DNA of 64,000 nt from Cribrihabitans_A neustonicus (GTDB lineage: Bacteria > Pseudomonadota > Alphaproteobacteria > Rhodobacterales > Rhodobacteraceae): the NCBI RefSeq assembly GCF_048820895.1, contig NZ_JBMERQ010000013.1, positions 1-64,000 on the forward strand, written 5' to 3'. The translations under genes were made by a program, and so were the position numbers. Below are positions 1 to 9,111 of the stretch, one piece after another; position 1 is the first letter of the stretch, and every line of letters begins with the position of its first letter. The notes below the pieces were generated by a model that was not told where the DNA came from, did not search any database, and saw only the letters and a list, made by a program, of their open reading frames with translations.

Positions 1-1
1 C

Positions 2-67
2 ACCGCCCAGAACCTCAGAAAGCTCGCAAAGCTCCTCCCTCCACCCCAAAACGCCCGCCTGGCATGA
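2..67 (+). mobile_element. C-terminal end of a transposase (cut by window edge)
   Basis: The first 22 codons of this frame end in a stop and read TAQNLRKLAKLLPPP followed by QNARLA. The 'NLRKLAKLL' tail is typical of the C-terminus of IS1182/IS4-like DDE transposases. About 50 bp downstream (118-135) is a 'ggctttttcaacgg' stretch resembling the outer end of such elements. Only the tail lies in the window, so the family is a guess from memory of the motif. Confidence 0.5.
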
Positions 68-311
68 CAGGCGCACGGCACGCCCTATCGACAGGCTACA
101 TCACAGCCGCCGAAGAACAGGCTTTTTCAACGGAATAGGCTCGATGCCGCCCTCCGCTGCCAGGCGTCCAGAAACCGCCCGCACGAGCGACCGCTAAGCC
201 GGACTGAGCGGGCCTTCGCTGCGGGTTCACAGAGGTCGGCTGTGGATGCCGGAGTTGACGAAAATTGCAGGCGACCCGAAACGACGACATGACCAGAACT
301 CTGGTCTGCCA
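68..311. other. Non-coding stretch after the IS end
   Basis: I see no convincing gene here. The first ~70 bases probably belong to the IS right end. The rest is GC-rich intergenic DNA leading to the stop codon of the broken peptidase gene at 312-314. Short open frames on both strands have no Shine-Dalgarno site and no recognisable product. Confidence 0.4.
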
Positions 312-1054
312 TCACAGTTGAAAGTGAATATGATCGTCGTGCCGAGCCGCCCTACACCCTTGGAACCGAACACGCGGATGGGCGACCCGCAACGATTGAA
401 CGAGATGCGGTTCAATGAAGGTTTTCCCCACGCGTTCATCGTTTGAGAGTATTCTCATGACCGCGGCCATACGCTCTTTGTCCAAGGCATAATTGCGCCA
501 GAGCGGCTGAAGAACATCAATGTCCCATCTCAGAGTTGGCCATCTCGGCGTGCAATCAGTCGGACCGGGCTCAAACGCGAAATACCCTATCAGTGATCGT
601 GTTGCACCCGGTAGGTATCCTGTCTCATCCCGGTAAAAAATGCGAGATCGGCCTTTTCACCATCGTCGTGCGAAAGATGCGGCAGCAAAGGAAAGCCGTC
701 TAAGAACGGGAAGTTTGCGTCAAGTACAAGAGTTTCCGTGCCCAGGTACTGGCGATCCATCTCTTCAGCGGTGTCGACGAGTACTTCTCGCAACTCAGGG
801 GTCACGTAGTGGCGATTAAGAGCGCAGAACATCCAGCTTTGCACCTGAAGCGGGCCATCATCGAAACAGTTCAATGCCACCCGACCAAAAGTCGGTGCGA
901 TCCAAACAGTTGCCGCCGTTAAAGCCGCATAAGCTAGTATAAATGCGACAATTCTCTGACGGAAGAAAAGCGCTATTAGCCATGCGGCGCCGCCGATCTG
1001 GGTCAAAATTGTTAGGAAAAAGACGATACTAGAATTGGCAATGAAACGCAGCAT
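312..1054 (-). pseudogene. Membrane-anchored LAS-type (MepA/VanY-fold) peptidase, frameshifted
   Basis: Two frames together give a protein of about 247 residues. The first frame (1054 to 590) has two hydrophobic segments (residues ~5-55) and then PHLSHDDGEKADLAFF, which contains H-x6-D. This frame stops at 590-592. The next frame continues without interruption as LIGYFAFEPG... and ends ...GCRAARHDDHIHFQL before TGA at 312-314. H-x6-D plus a C-terminal H-x-H is the metal-ligand signature of LAS peptidases (MepA, VanY, DD-carboxypeptidases), so the role is probably cutting peptidoglycan at the inner membrane. One base must be added (or two removed) near 593-600 to join the halves. As it stands the product lacks the H-x-H ligand and should be inactive. 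The start at 1054 was chosen because the hydrophobic segment follows directly; an upstream ATG at 1114 is possible. Confidence 0.7.
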
Positions 1055-1593
1055 GCGAACATCATGCCATCGCGTTCGAGGGTCAACAACTGGTGAATGA
1101 GCATTACTTTCCACTTACACATGTAGAGGCTGAGTTCGTTGAGCCTCTAGCAGCGTCTGGAAAAGCGGACATCCGTGCATTTGGCAGCATCGGTCAACCT
1201 GGGCTCGGAGCGGCCTTGCGGCGGCGCAGCGGAGTCATCACCGGCCTGGACGGTTACCGTCGCTGTCACAGCTGACCGCAGGCAGCCCGGAGCGGTCATT
1301 GGCGCGGGGCGCCATGCAAAAGATGCTGCCGGTGCAAAAAATTCTGGTCGGCTTCCCGAAGGCGGTCATTGAACCGCCACGGCGCACTGCTTCAAATGCT
1401 GCGGTCAGCACCAGTGGCAGTGATGCGCAGAAGCGCCATTTGCAAACTCGGCCATTTGACGCAACTAGCCGAGGTTTTGTGCTGCAGCGCAGCCCGCCGT
1501 TTCTGCCGTTCGCTTCGACTGCGAGGTTCTGAAGCCGGTGAACTCACAGAGTGCGGACAACTGTGCGGACGTTACCGATGAAGAAGAGCCGAG
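1055..1593. other. Gene-free stretch with short repeated words
   Basis: About 540 bases separate the broken peptidase gene from the next gene. GC-rich short frames exist but none resembles a protein. The word 'gcggtcattg' occurs twice (around 1294 and 1364) and related words such as 'gcggacatccg' occur near 1166. This looks like ordinary alphaproteobacterial intergenic repeat debris. I see no RNA gene. Confidence 0.35.
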
Positions 1594-2220
1594 TCATTCG
1601 GCGGCACTGGGCTGCGGCGGGAGGCAGAGACTGGCTTCTACCTTGGCGAGGGAGTCATCGACCTTGCTGAAAACGTCACAGGGTCCGGCCCGCAGGATCT
1701 CATGCACTGGGGCGACGATGAGTTCTCGTACACATTTCGTGTCGGTTAGAAGATTGAGCGGCACGGCATAGAACCAGCTCTTGTCCTCAGTGTCCTCTCT
1801 GCGCCAGAAGCGCCTCTCTGCGACCCACTCTTCACAATAGCCCGCGTCGTTGGGTCCGTCCGTCGTGAAGACCCATGGATCGTCGTCGTTGCCGTTAGGC
1901 CAATACCCGACGATGACCTTGGACCGCTTGCCGTCCGCCCAGTCGGCCTCGCTGCCTTCGTCCGCTGTGAGCTGGATCGCGATCGTCACTATGCCTTTTG
2001 CCCTTGAGTTAGAGCGACTGTTGCGCCGGTGGACGAAATAGGTGTTCCAAACGGGCTGGAGAAATTCCCCATCCGACGCGTCTTCGTTGCGCTCCTCGAT
2101 TTTTAGCCCTGTGTCACTACATTCGACCTGCCAGAAGGCTTCGTAGAGCTTGTTCAAGTTCTCTTGCGCGTCGAGTAGGTTTCTAGCGGACTGCCAAAGA
2201 ATAGCATCGTGGTCGGTCAT
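1594..2220 (-). CDS. Unknown protein, partner of the upstream PD-(D/E)XK nuclease
   Basis: 208 residues, soluble, acidic, rich in Trp and Asp; I do not recognise a family. The N-terminus (residues 1-35) looks helical; the middle (about 70-170) alternates hydrophobic and polar residues as in a beta-rich domain. Its ATG overlaps the stop codon of the nuclease gene by four bases (ATGA at 2217-2220), so the two are almost certainly translated together and probably act together. No signal peptide or membrane segment. It could be an immunity or regulatory partner of the nuclease, but that is inferred from overlap alone. Confidence 0.75.
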   Translation of the reverse strand: MTDHDAILWQSARNLLDAQENLNKLYEAFWQVECSDTGLKIEERNEDASDGEFLQPVWNTYFVHRRNSRSNSRAKGIVTIAIQLTADEGSEADWADGKRSKVIVGYWPNGNDDDPWVFTTDGPNDAGYCEEWVAERRFWRREDTEDKSWFYAVPLNLLTDTKCVRELIVAPVHEILRAGPCDVFSKVDDSLAKVEASLCLPPQPSAAE

Positions 2221-2978
2221 TCGTTCTCTCTGAAATAATATCGCGTTGCTGGCACAGCGGTAATTGGCGGCAGGGTGAACCTCTCCTCGGCATCGAAATT
2301 AAAGCTGCCTTTCATCGGCATTGTCATTGTCGGCCAGTCCCCTAGCACAGCACCCTGCGGTTGCCCTGCGAGGAAGTCTGCGCACAGCCGTGACCATGAC
2401 TTAAGACCCAGGTCGCCTGCTTCATGTTCGAGAGTCCGCAGTTTTTCGACAGCAGCGGTCCATTCCAGCGATCTGATGCCGTTAACGGGGACGGCTTCCA
2501 GCCCATTCCGGACTTTGAGGCGCAGGTCAGCCACCGCCTTCTGGTGCTTGGGCTCGGCCCCGAGAAGCGTGTAGCCATGCACGTTCCTGTCACCCGCGGG
2601 CACACCGCCGCGGCGGCAGCGTCCGTGCGCTACGGTTCGGATTTCTCGAGCGCATTGGTCCGCGCCGAGCGGCGCTCCCCATTTCACCTCTATGACCCAG
2701 TAGGCCCGCCGCCCGTTCTCCATGAACTCCAGCACCACATCGGGTTCGGAGTTCTCGCCTCTCCCGATAAAAAACGGCCAGAGATAGATTTTGGCGTCGC
2801 TCGGCAGTGGGTGGTCGCATAGGACTGAAAGCGCCGTCTGCCGAGACTCGGGCGCTAAAAGCCGCAGCATCCCGAAGAGAGAAGATGTTACAAGGTCCTC
2901 GCGAGGATTACGCTTCGCGTCGTGAAGGATCTTCTCCATTCTCGCTTTCTTTGCGATTACGGCATCGAACATAAGCAC
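2217..2978 (-). CDS. PD-(D/E)XK-superfamily nuclease-like protein
   Basis: 253 residues. The N-terminal third has a helix with 'REDLVTSSLFG', then SEPDVVLEF (Asp80) and YWVIEVKWG (Glu97, Lys99), followed by 'LGADQCARE'. This E-P-D...E-x-K arrangement with a following Gln-containing helix is the metal-binding core of PD-(D/E)XK enzymes (restriction-type endonucleases and related DNA-cutting proteins). The C-terminal ~100 residues are unassigned. It is first in a two-gene unit with the overlapping 208-residue protein and lies on an accessory island beside an IS stub and a SIR2 gene, which suggests genome defence. Other starts are possible at residues 3 and 14. The fold assignment is by motif only, and no target is known. 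Confidence 0.7.
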   Translation of the reverse strand: MLMFDAVIAKKARMEKILHDAKRNPREDLVTSSLFGMLRLLAPESRQTALSVLCDHPLPSDAKIYLWPFFIGRGENSEPDVVLEFMENGRRAYWVIEVKWGAPLGADQCAREIRTVAHGRCRRGGVPAGDRNVHGYTLLGAEPKHQKAVADLRLKVRNGLEAVPVNGIRSLEWTAAVEKLRTLEHEAGDLGLKSWSRLCADFLAGQPQGAVLGDWPTMTMPMKGSFNFDAEERFTLPPITAVPATRYYFRENE

Positions 2979-3097
2979 TTGCCCCAGAAAAGGAAATCCA
3001 CGACGCGGAGGCTATGAGCGACTCGTCTCGTGCGCAAGAAGATAGCCCCCTTTTTCCAAGTTTTTGGCGATGGGGTCGGTGCCGTCGGTTCGATGTT

Positions 3098-3285
3098 TGA
3101 GCTACCCCCCGAAATTCGGACACTGACATAAGCTACGATTTGCAGTCTGCTGATCTTCGACGAGAAGGAGATCAAAGATGTCGAAGCGGAAGCAGCACGC
3201 GCCTGAGTTCAAGGCGAAGGTCGCGCTGGGAGCCCTGAAAGGCGAGGAGACGGCAGCCGAGGTGGCGAGCCGGTTCGGGGTGCAT
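3098..3285 (+). mobile_element. 5' stub of an IS3-family element (orfA start only)
   Basis: The left end begins at 'tgagctaccccccgaaattcgg', typical of IS3-group termini. It is followed by an SD site (gagaaggag) and an ATG at 3178. The first 36 codons (MSKRKQHAPEFKAKVALGAL... to FGVH) match the helix-turn-helix start of IS3 orfA transposases. After about 3285 the similarity ends abruptly and the frame runs into unrelated sequence until a stop at 3442-3444. There is no orfB and no right inverted repeat. It is a dead remnant marking an old deletion or recombination junction. Confidence 0.8.
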
Positions 3286-3619
3286 GAGCCGCGATGCGCA
3301 GTTGGCTACCAGTCACCGCGCCGCACTAGTCAAGCAAGGCAGATCAGCAAACTTACGGAAGGTGCTTCGACTCAGTCTGAAAAAAACGATCACACACTAA
3401 GGGTCTTTCTTTTTCAAAGCGAAGTCGATTCGCGAAAAGGCTGAATTCTCTTGAGATGTTGTCCATTCTTGCAAGTTTGAGCACGTAAGACAGCCATGGT
3501 GGGTGATTTCCTATTCCTCAACACCTCATTAGTCCAGGGGGTAAATAATTGCTCGATCAGTGGTCATTCTTTCTTTGACAGCCTTCGGCGTTAATTTGCA
3601 ACAAACTGCCTCCAGGTCT
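3286..3619. other. Gene-free stretch beyond the IS3 breakpoint
   Basis: The sequence becomes AT-richer here than in the core genome and carries no plausible gene on either strand. It lies downstream of the DUF4238 gene (minus strand, ends 3620) and probably holds its 3' untranslated region and the deletion junction. I see no strong hairpin-plus-T terminator. Confidence 0.35.
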
Positions 3620-4348
3620 CTATTTTTTTTGAGCGACAATCCATTGGCGAGCCATTTCAATCGAAAAATGATTAACCATATCCACTATCTTTTTATGTTC
3701 AGGTTGGCCTTTAATGGCAGAGACTTTCATTTTCGAATCATTTCGGCTGTCTCCACAGGATCCAATGAGCAATGAACGAGGACCTAAAGGCATCGCCACA
3801 GCGTCGATATCTCTAGGTGTGAAGTCTGCGAAAGGGCGATCATTAAGAAGGAGTGGCGCAGGCAAGTCATAGAGTACTTTAAAATCCCAGGACCTAAACT
3901 GATTGAATTTGCAACTAATCGACCTCCAGACATTGTCGACGGACGTTTCGTGTGGTGACTGCTCATTCTGGAAAAAGAAGTGCATACCCATATACATACT
4001 GTACGCGCTGCGACTGCCTAGCGCGATACAGGCACGTATCGCTTGGTTCAAAAGCTTCGGGTTTTCAAAGTTGGACAGTGTGCCAGATTCTGCGGCTCGG
4101 GCGATTTGGGCCAGTCCATTCTCGTCGACGGAAAACCAGTCCTCCAATTCCTCATCACGTCTTCCACCTTCACGTTCGGGAACATAGAAAAATTGAGTGA
4201 TCGCAAAATTCGCCTTTTTACCCGCTTCGAATTTCATCGTTCCTTCGGATAGGTTTGCGAAGTGAAACCCTTGAACCCCCTCCTTGTCGCCTATCCAGTT
4301 CTTGAGCAGCCCTTTGGGGACCGTGTGGTTTCGCCGTTTTACTGACAT
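3620..4348 (-). CDS. DUF4238-family protein
   Basis: 242 residues. The start MSVKRRNHTVPKGLLKNW matches the 'H-x-V-P-x-x-x-L-x-x-F/W' opening of DUF4238 proteins. The mid part LPAPLLLNDRPFADFTPRD also fits the family, in which a similar 'P-F-x-x-S/N-D-x-P' element recurs. Molecular function is unknown; members are scattered, often on islands. Base composition is clearly lower in GC than the core genes, as expected for transferred DNA. It stands alone, separated from the SIR2 gene by about 180 bases. Family call is from motif memory, not a profile search. Confidence 0.6.
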   Translation of the reverse strand: MSVKRRNHTVPKGLLKNWIGDKEGVQGFHFANLSEGTMKFEAGKKANFAITQFFYVPEREGGRRDEELEDWFSVDENGLAQIARAAESGTLSNFENPKLLNQAIRACIALGSRSAYSMYMGMHFFFQNEQSPHETSVDNVWRSISCKFNQFRSWDFKVLYDLPAPLLLNDRPFADFTPRDIDAVAMPLGPRSLLIGSCGDSRNDSKMKVSAIKGQPEHKKIVDMVNHFSIEMARQWIVAQKK

Positions 4349-4529
4349 ATCATACCATTTTCTGTGCGCTAAAGGTGAGAGATGCGAGAGGTTTCTGAAG
4401 TGTGGCTGGCAATTGCATCGATTGCAACTTCCGTGAATGTGGTAGAGTTCTAATCATATGGGTCACCCTGGTCGTGAAGGATTTGGTGCAACGAATTCGC
4501 GGTCCACAGCCATAAGGAAAAGGGTTCAA

Positions 4530-7500
4530 CTACGCGCCACCAAAACGCCTAAATCCGTTGAGGCGCAGATAGGCTTCAATATTGGCAACTTCCGGATCAA
4601 TTTCTATGCAGTCATCAAGGAGCTTACCCAAATCGCTTGGAACCGGATGAAGCTCTGGATCAACCAATGCATTCGTCAAAATAATGATGGATCTCGGATA
4701 ACGTGCAATCAGATCCTCGTGCGCCCTTTCCAGGCGGAAGGCGTGCTCCAAGGCGTAAATTTGATAGGGTTCCAAATAATCAACAATGGTTCCAACAGCT
4801 TCAGGGAAAGCCTTATCAGTTTCCATGACCATAAGAACGAGGTTCTCTGACGCACGCTTCGTCCGCAAACGAACATCAAGCGGCCAAATAGCCTGGAAGA
4901 TGGGGCCAACGAGATTCTTCCACCGATCGCCCTTTTCGCCCAGATCACCTTCTTCTGACGAGTTATCGGCCTGCAAACGCCATAGGAGCCACGCCACATG
5001 CTCTCGAAGTCGCGCAGGACCAATGACAAGAAGGTCACGAACCTCAGCCGCAGAAAGCTCATATTCTGAGGCTGAGCCCAATTGGCGCCAAATTGTTATA
5101 TCAATAAGACGGGTGACTAGATTGCTCGATTCGTTGTCGCTTAAATCAGGGCGCGGAATGAACGCGAGAAGGGGCTGCTTCAGCGCATTGAACAGTTCTG
5201 GTGATCCGACCCGAGATTGGGCATTGGCCTTCCACATAGCCATCGCTTCTGTGTGCCCCTCCTGAAAGCGTGGCAGCATCTCCGCAGAAGTCCAATTCGG
5301 CGCGATGTGGTGCAAATAATTCATGGCTCTAGAAAAATGAACTCGGCCAAGAAGGCCCGCTTCACTGTCGGAACGAGCGACGTGTAGGAAGCGCGGTTCC
5401 ATCACACCGAGACCCGTGCCGGGCTCCGGCTTCTCAGCAATTAGATGATCGAGGAGTGTCCAAGCGAGTTCGCCGCCAGGTAAATTCAAGGCTCGATCTA
5501 CCAAATCGTCAGACACCGTATCGAAATCTGAATCGTCGTCATAAACCAGATGCGCCAGGCGATCCCACAACTTCCACAGCAGACTGGTCCCGCCTTGAGG
5601 CTGGTCAGCTAGATACGCTCGATGAGTCCTTATCCAGTCGGTTATCGTGCTGGTCAGCTCACTGATCGTATCATCTGGCATTTCTAATACTGAAACGGCA
5701 ATTTCTGCCCTTAGGTCATCGTCGAACGACCGGCCAGTAGCCCACAACAGGGAACGCCAAGCGTATACGTTCCAGTTTCCCCCCCGGCTTCTGCTACCAG
5801 CCCGCGAAACGCCCGGCTAGGATCAGACGAGCAGAATTGCCGCCAAAGGTCGCTCTGATCGAATTGACGCTCTTGTTCGATCCTGAGGGCCTCTCCGAGG
5901 AGACCTTCCTCCGGCACATCCTTAAGCAATTCAACGTCACCGTCGGGGCCAGTTCGAGTTTCACTCCAACTGTGAAAGTCATCCCGATCGCCAGGACTCG
6001 GGCGCCATTCGGGATGACGTTCAGCGATTTCTTTCAACAAGTTGACGCTTGCTTCGCTGATGGGCTTGTCGGCCGCTTCTAGCCTACTCAAGCGCCGATA
6101 GGTGGCATTATCACGAACCGACTGCCAGTGCGCCTCGTCGAACGCATCGTCTTCGAAGAGCTCACGCGGAATGTCGGCATTTATGCGCTCTTCAAGCTGA
6201 TCACGAGCCTCCGGCATGAATTCATCCCAACGCTCTACCAGCCCCCTCATAATCTCGACTTGAGCGCCACTCACCCAGAATTCATGGTCATCGAGGCTCA
6301 TAACTGCATCAACCAAATTGCAAACGGGATGGACAGTATTTGTCGCGGAAAAGACCGCTAAGCGCTTAAAGAGCAGGAAGTGTGTCTTTATCCACGGCCG
6401 CGATAGCGCTACGGCCCTTTCTGGCGCAACTAGGGCAAGCCGTTCCCAGAGGTCAGCCATGACCCGAACTATTGGGTAGAAACCACTGCGATATTGGTTC
6501 TGAGGGTGAGGCGCAATAGAAGGAACATCACTATCGCTTCGGTCGTATCCAATCGTAAATCCTACGTCTTCGGCATGCTCCAGTGTGTCCAGCAGTAATC
6601 TCTCCAGCTTGTGCAGCAGCCGCACCAACGAAAATTCGACGTTAGGCCATGCTTCCAAGATATCATCAGTGCCAACGCGTTCGCGAGGTTGGAAATCCAA
6701 CCGCATGAATGAGTGAAGGGTCTCCTCGGGGTTAGCCGCTCGTGAGTCCACTTGCTCTTCGAAGAGCTGAAGATGTCGCCCAATCCGTATCCTCGGCCGC
6801 AAGAGCTCTGCCACAATTTGCCTGGCTTCGTAGCCGACTTCGCCAGCTCGAATACGAGGCGCCTGACGGTACCACTTAAGATCGTGATCGTATCCTGCCA
6901 CCGGTTTCTTGGCCGATAGCAAAATCTCCCAGCAGCGCGTTCGGACGGGACCAAGCTCGTCTCGCTTCTGATCAAGTCCACGCTCTACGTACCTTACGGT
7001 CTGGTCATCAAATTCAGGATGCGCCGCAGCCGCTCGGATCATATCAGGGTCGTTCAGCCGTGCGGCAATCCATGGACCAGGACTGGTAAAACCACTATCG
7101 AATACACGTTGCTGTCGCAGAGCTGGCAACCAAGCCGCCGGCGGATTCAGTTCGGAAAGAAGCAGAGATGCGTCCCCATGAAGCAGGAGTTCGGTGGCAC
7201 GCAGGACGCTTTCGGTTGAGTTTGCTGGGTCGTCCAAAAACAACTGCCGCAGTTGCTCTCTCCGCCACGCTGATGGGTCTTTCGCGTAATTCCGCCATTC
7301 TAGGATTGACCTATACAGCGGATCGTATCCGCCATTGTCGTCGACTATATGGAGAATGGGCGTGACCCCTTTGCTCTCCCACAGAGCGCGGGTTAGCACC
7401 TCGTCGTCTTCCGCGTTGGCGAAGGCGTAAACTTACCGAAGGTCAGAGTACCGTTGTCTATCTGCCTCCAGTACTTCAAGTAAATACCGCATAGGCGGAT

Positions 7501-8200
7501 CGTCGGCTTGGTACCCAACCAGCACCACAGTGTATGCACGGACCAAGTCGTAGACATATCGAGAGGCCCATCCAGAGCGCAGGTAGGCATCGCCAAATTC
7601 GGCGCTTGTTAGAACAAGATCAGTTTCGGACAAACCCAGATGTTCATCCGCAAGGCGTCCGTGCAGGTGCATCACACCTGCACAGCCCGCAGTCTTCGGC
7701 TGCGGCATCGCTGGCCCAGCGAACGAAGGAGCCCTCCCACCCCGCGGCCATGCTCGCTCAAAAAGCGTATCGAAGTTGGTGGTCACTAGCCTGATCTGGC
7801 TCTCTGAGTCTCGGGAGAGGTCAAGTAATGCCGCGTGAGCCTCTAGGTTCACTTCCCCTTCTTGGGGAAGCTGAAGCTTTATACGAATAGCATCTCTCAA
7901 TCGCTCACGCAGGCGGCCGGCGTTCCCTGTGCCCACTGCTGTCAAACGTCGCTCCAGCAAGCGAAGCACTCGATCATACTGCCCCGCAAGCCGACCGCCC
8001 TGTTCCATTACCTCGCGTTCGGCCGGATGTAGATGCCAATTTTCGCCAAGCTCTCCATAGACTGCAGCAACAAGTCCTCGAAACGACGGCAAACCGACCG
8101 TCATTGACACTCCTGCCCCACAGATGAACAGCACTTCACCCTTTTCTTGGGCGGCGATTAATTCTTGAGGAATATCTGGACCGTCAGGAAGTAATTTCAT
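4530..8200 (-). pseudogene. Giant SIR2-domain protein (defence-type NADase?), doubly interrupted
   Basis: The ancestral product would be about 1,223 residues starting at ATG 8200 (MKLLPDGPDIP). An N-terminal SIR2-like domain shows GEVLFICGAGVSM (residues ~20-32), TTNFDTLFE (~138-146) and MHLHGRL (~173-179), the NAD-binding and catalytic Asn/His positions of SIR2 NADases. A long helical C-terminal part follows; I cannot place it in a family with certainty (large SIR2 proteins with DUF4020-type tails are candidates). Two lesions break it. TAA at 7433-7435 falls in the same frame that continues as VYAFANAEDDEVLTRALW. A C7/G7 run at 5779-5785 shifts the frame; adding one G (or removing two) restores AGGNWNVYAWRSLLWATG. 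Three separate open frames remain: 7433-8200, 5711-7399 and 4530-5747. In the family, SIR2 domains of this kind deplete NAD+ on phage infection; here the system is probably dead or has only a stand-alone SIR2 domain. Confidence 0.75.
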
Positions 8201-8646
8201 GCCTAAACAGCTAACTTTAAACGTGTGCCTGAGCAACTGTGCCATTTCTGCAGACAGCCAAGCCCCAATGTCAGCTTGTGCTATTCTACGGCTTACGGTT
8301 GTGACTGCAGCGAACGGTAGCAAAGTTCGGTAGCCCGGCCACACGATGACAACTTCATGCTGCACCCACGACGAGCGACAGCTCTTGATCGCGGCAGCGC
8401 GGCGAAAATCAAGGCTGGACTTGGCCGCTGGGATTGATTTGCAAAGGGCGTTTTCTGCGCATCGCTGACATTCCTGCTAAGCCCAGCATCATCTGTGCTG
8501 AACCACGCCATCTCCTACGCCAAGTGGGATGTCCGAATACGGGAAGTTGGCTACCAGCCTTCACGCCTACAGCATGTCTACAAGCAGTAGGAGACACTTA
8601 AAGGCTCAGAGCATGCCCCCAAAAGCAATTAGGGGTGCTGCTCCTG
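8201..8646. other. Upstream region of the SIR2 gene
   Basis: About 446 bases between the zinc-ribbon gene and the SIR2 gene, both on the minus strand. The SIR2 frame stays open upstream to an ATG at 8365, but the extra 55 residues look non-coding. I see no other gene. It probably contains the SIR2 promoter; I cannot point to a convincing -35/-10 pair. Confidence 0.35.
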
Positions 8647-9065
8647 CTAAGATCGAGACCTCAATAGCCGCATGGCGCAGGTATCGCATGTGGTTGTTAG
8701 CCAGCCGCCGAGGGATTTCTTCTGGGCCGACCGAGTACCGCAATGCTCACAGGTCTTCGCAGCTTCCATTGGGCCTGAGCTATCCGATAGGCGGTGCGCT
8801 CGTTGCCGCCGAGCGCATAGAACCGCAACTCACCCAGTTTCTGTTTAACCTGCTGCGCCCGGAAGCGTGTCAGACCATCCTCACGTATGATGTCGGCGAG
8901 ATCTGCACTAAGGCGCTCAATCAGAGGATACCAGCCCTCGCCACAGGCGAAGCCCCAAGCGAGGCTTGTCTTCTTGATGCTCCAAGGCGGAGGCCCATAC
9001 ACCTCGGGAAACCGCTCCATGATGCGCTGCGCTTCAACAGTGATGTAATGATTTCGGTCGGCCAT
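8647..9065 (-). pseudogene. Small zinc-ribbon protein, frameshifted before the zinc site
   Basis: The start is ATG 9065, with a strong SD (ggaaggag) eight bases upstream. The intact frame reads MADRNHYITVEAQRIMERF ... CGEGWYPLIERL ... QQVKQKLGELRFYA, resembling a widespread family of small proteins with 'GW..L...L' and 'VK.K.G.LRFY' motifs that end in a zinc ribbon. In this frame the ribbon is missing (stop at 8697-8699). In the next frame from 8754 down to TAG 8647-8649 the ribbon is present: TCEHCGTRSAQ ... TTTCDTCAMRLL. One base must be added (or two removed) near 8755-8760. The repaired protein would be about 139 residues. It follows the AAA+ gene by 46 bases in the same direction, so they were probably one operon. 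Confidence 0.65.
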
Positions 9066-9111
9066 ATGCGGCTCCTTCCAATAAAGTTCTACGTTTAAAG
9101 AAATTGCATGT

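Noticed and set aside
1055..1593. Small plus-strand genes (60-77 codons)
   Set aside because: No SD or recognisable sequence; they overlap short repeated intergenic words.
5711..7435. SIR2 fragments as two or three separate natural genes
   Set aside because: No SD precedes the internal starts, and the protein sequence runs on across both lesions.
8201..8365. Longer SIR2 start at 8365
   Set aside because: The extra 55 residues lack family character; MKLLPDGPDIP at 8200 directly precedes the conserved domain.
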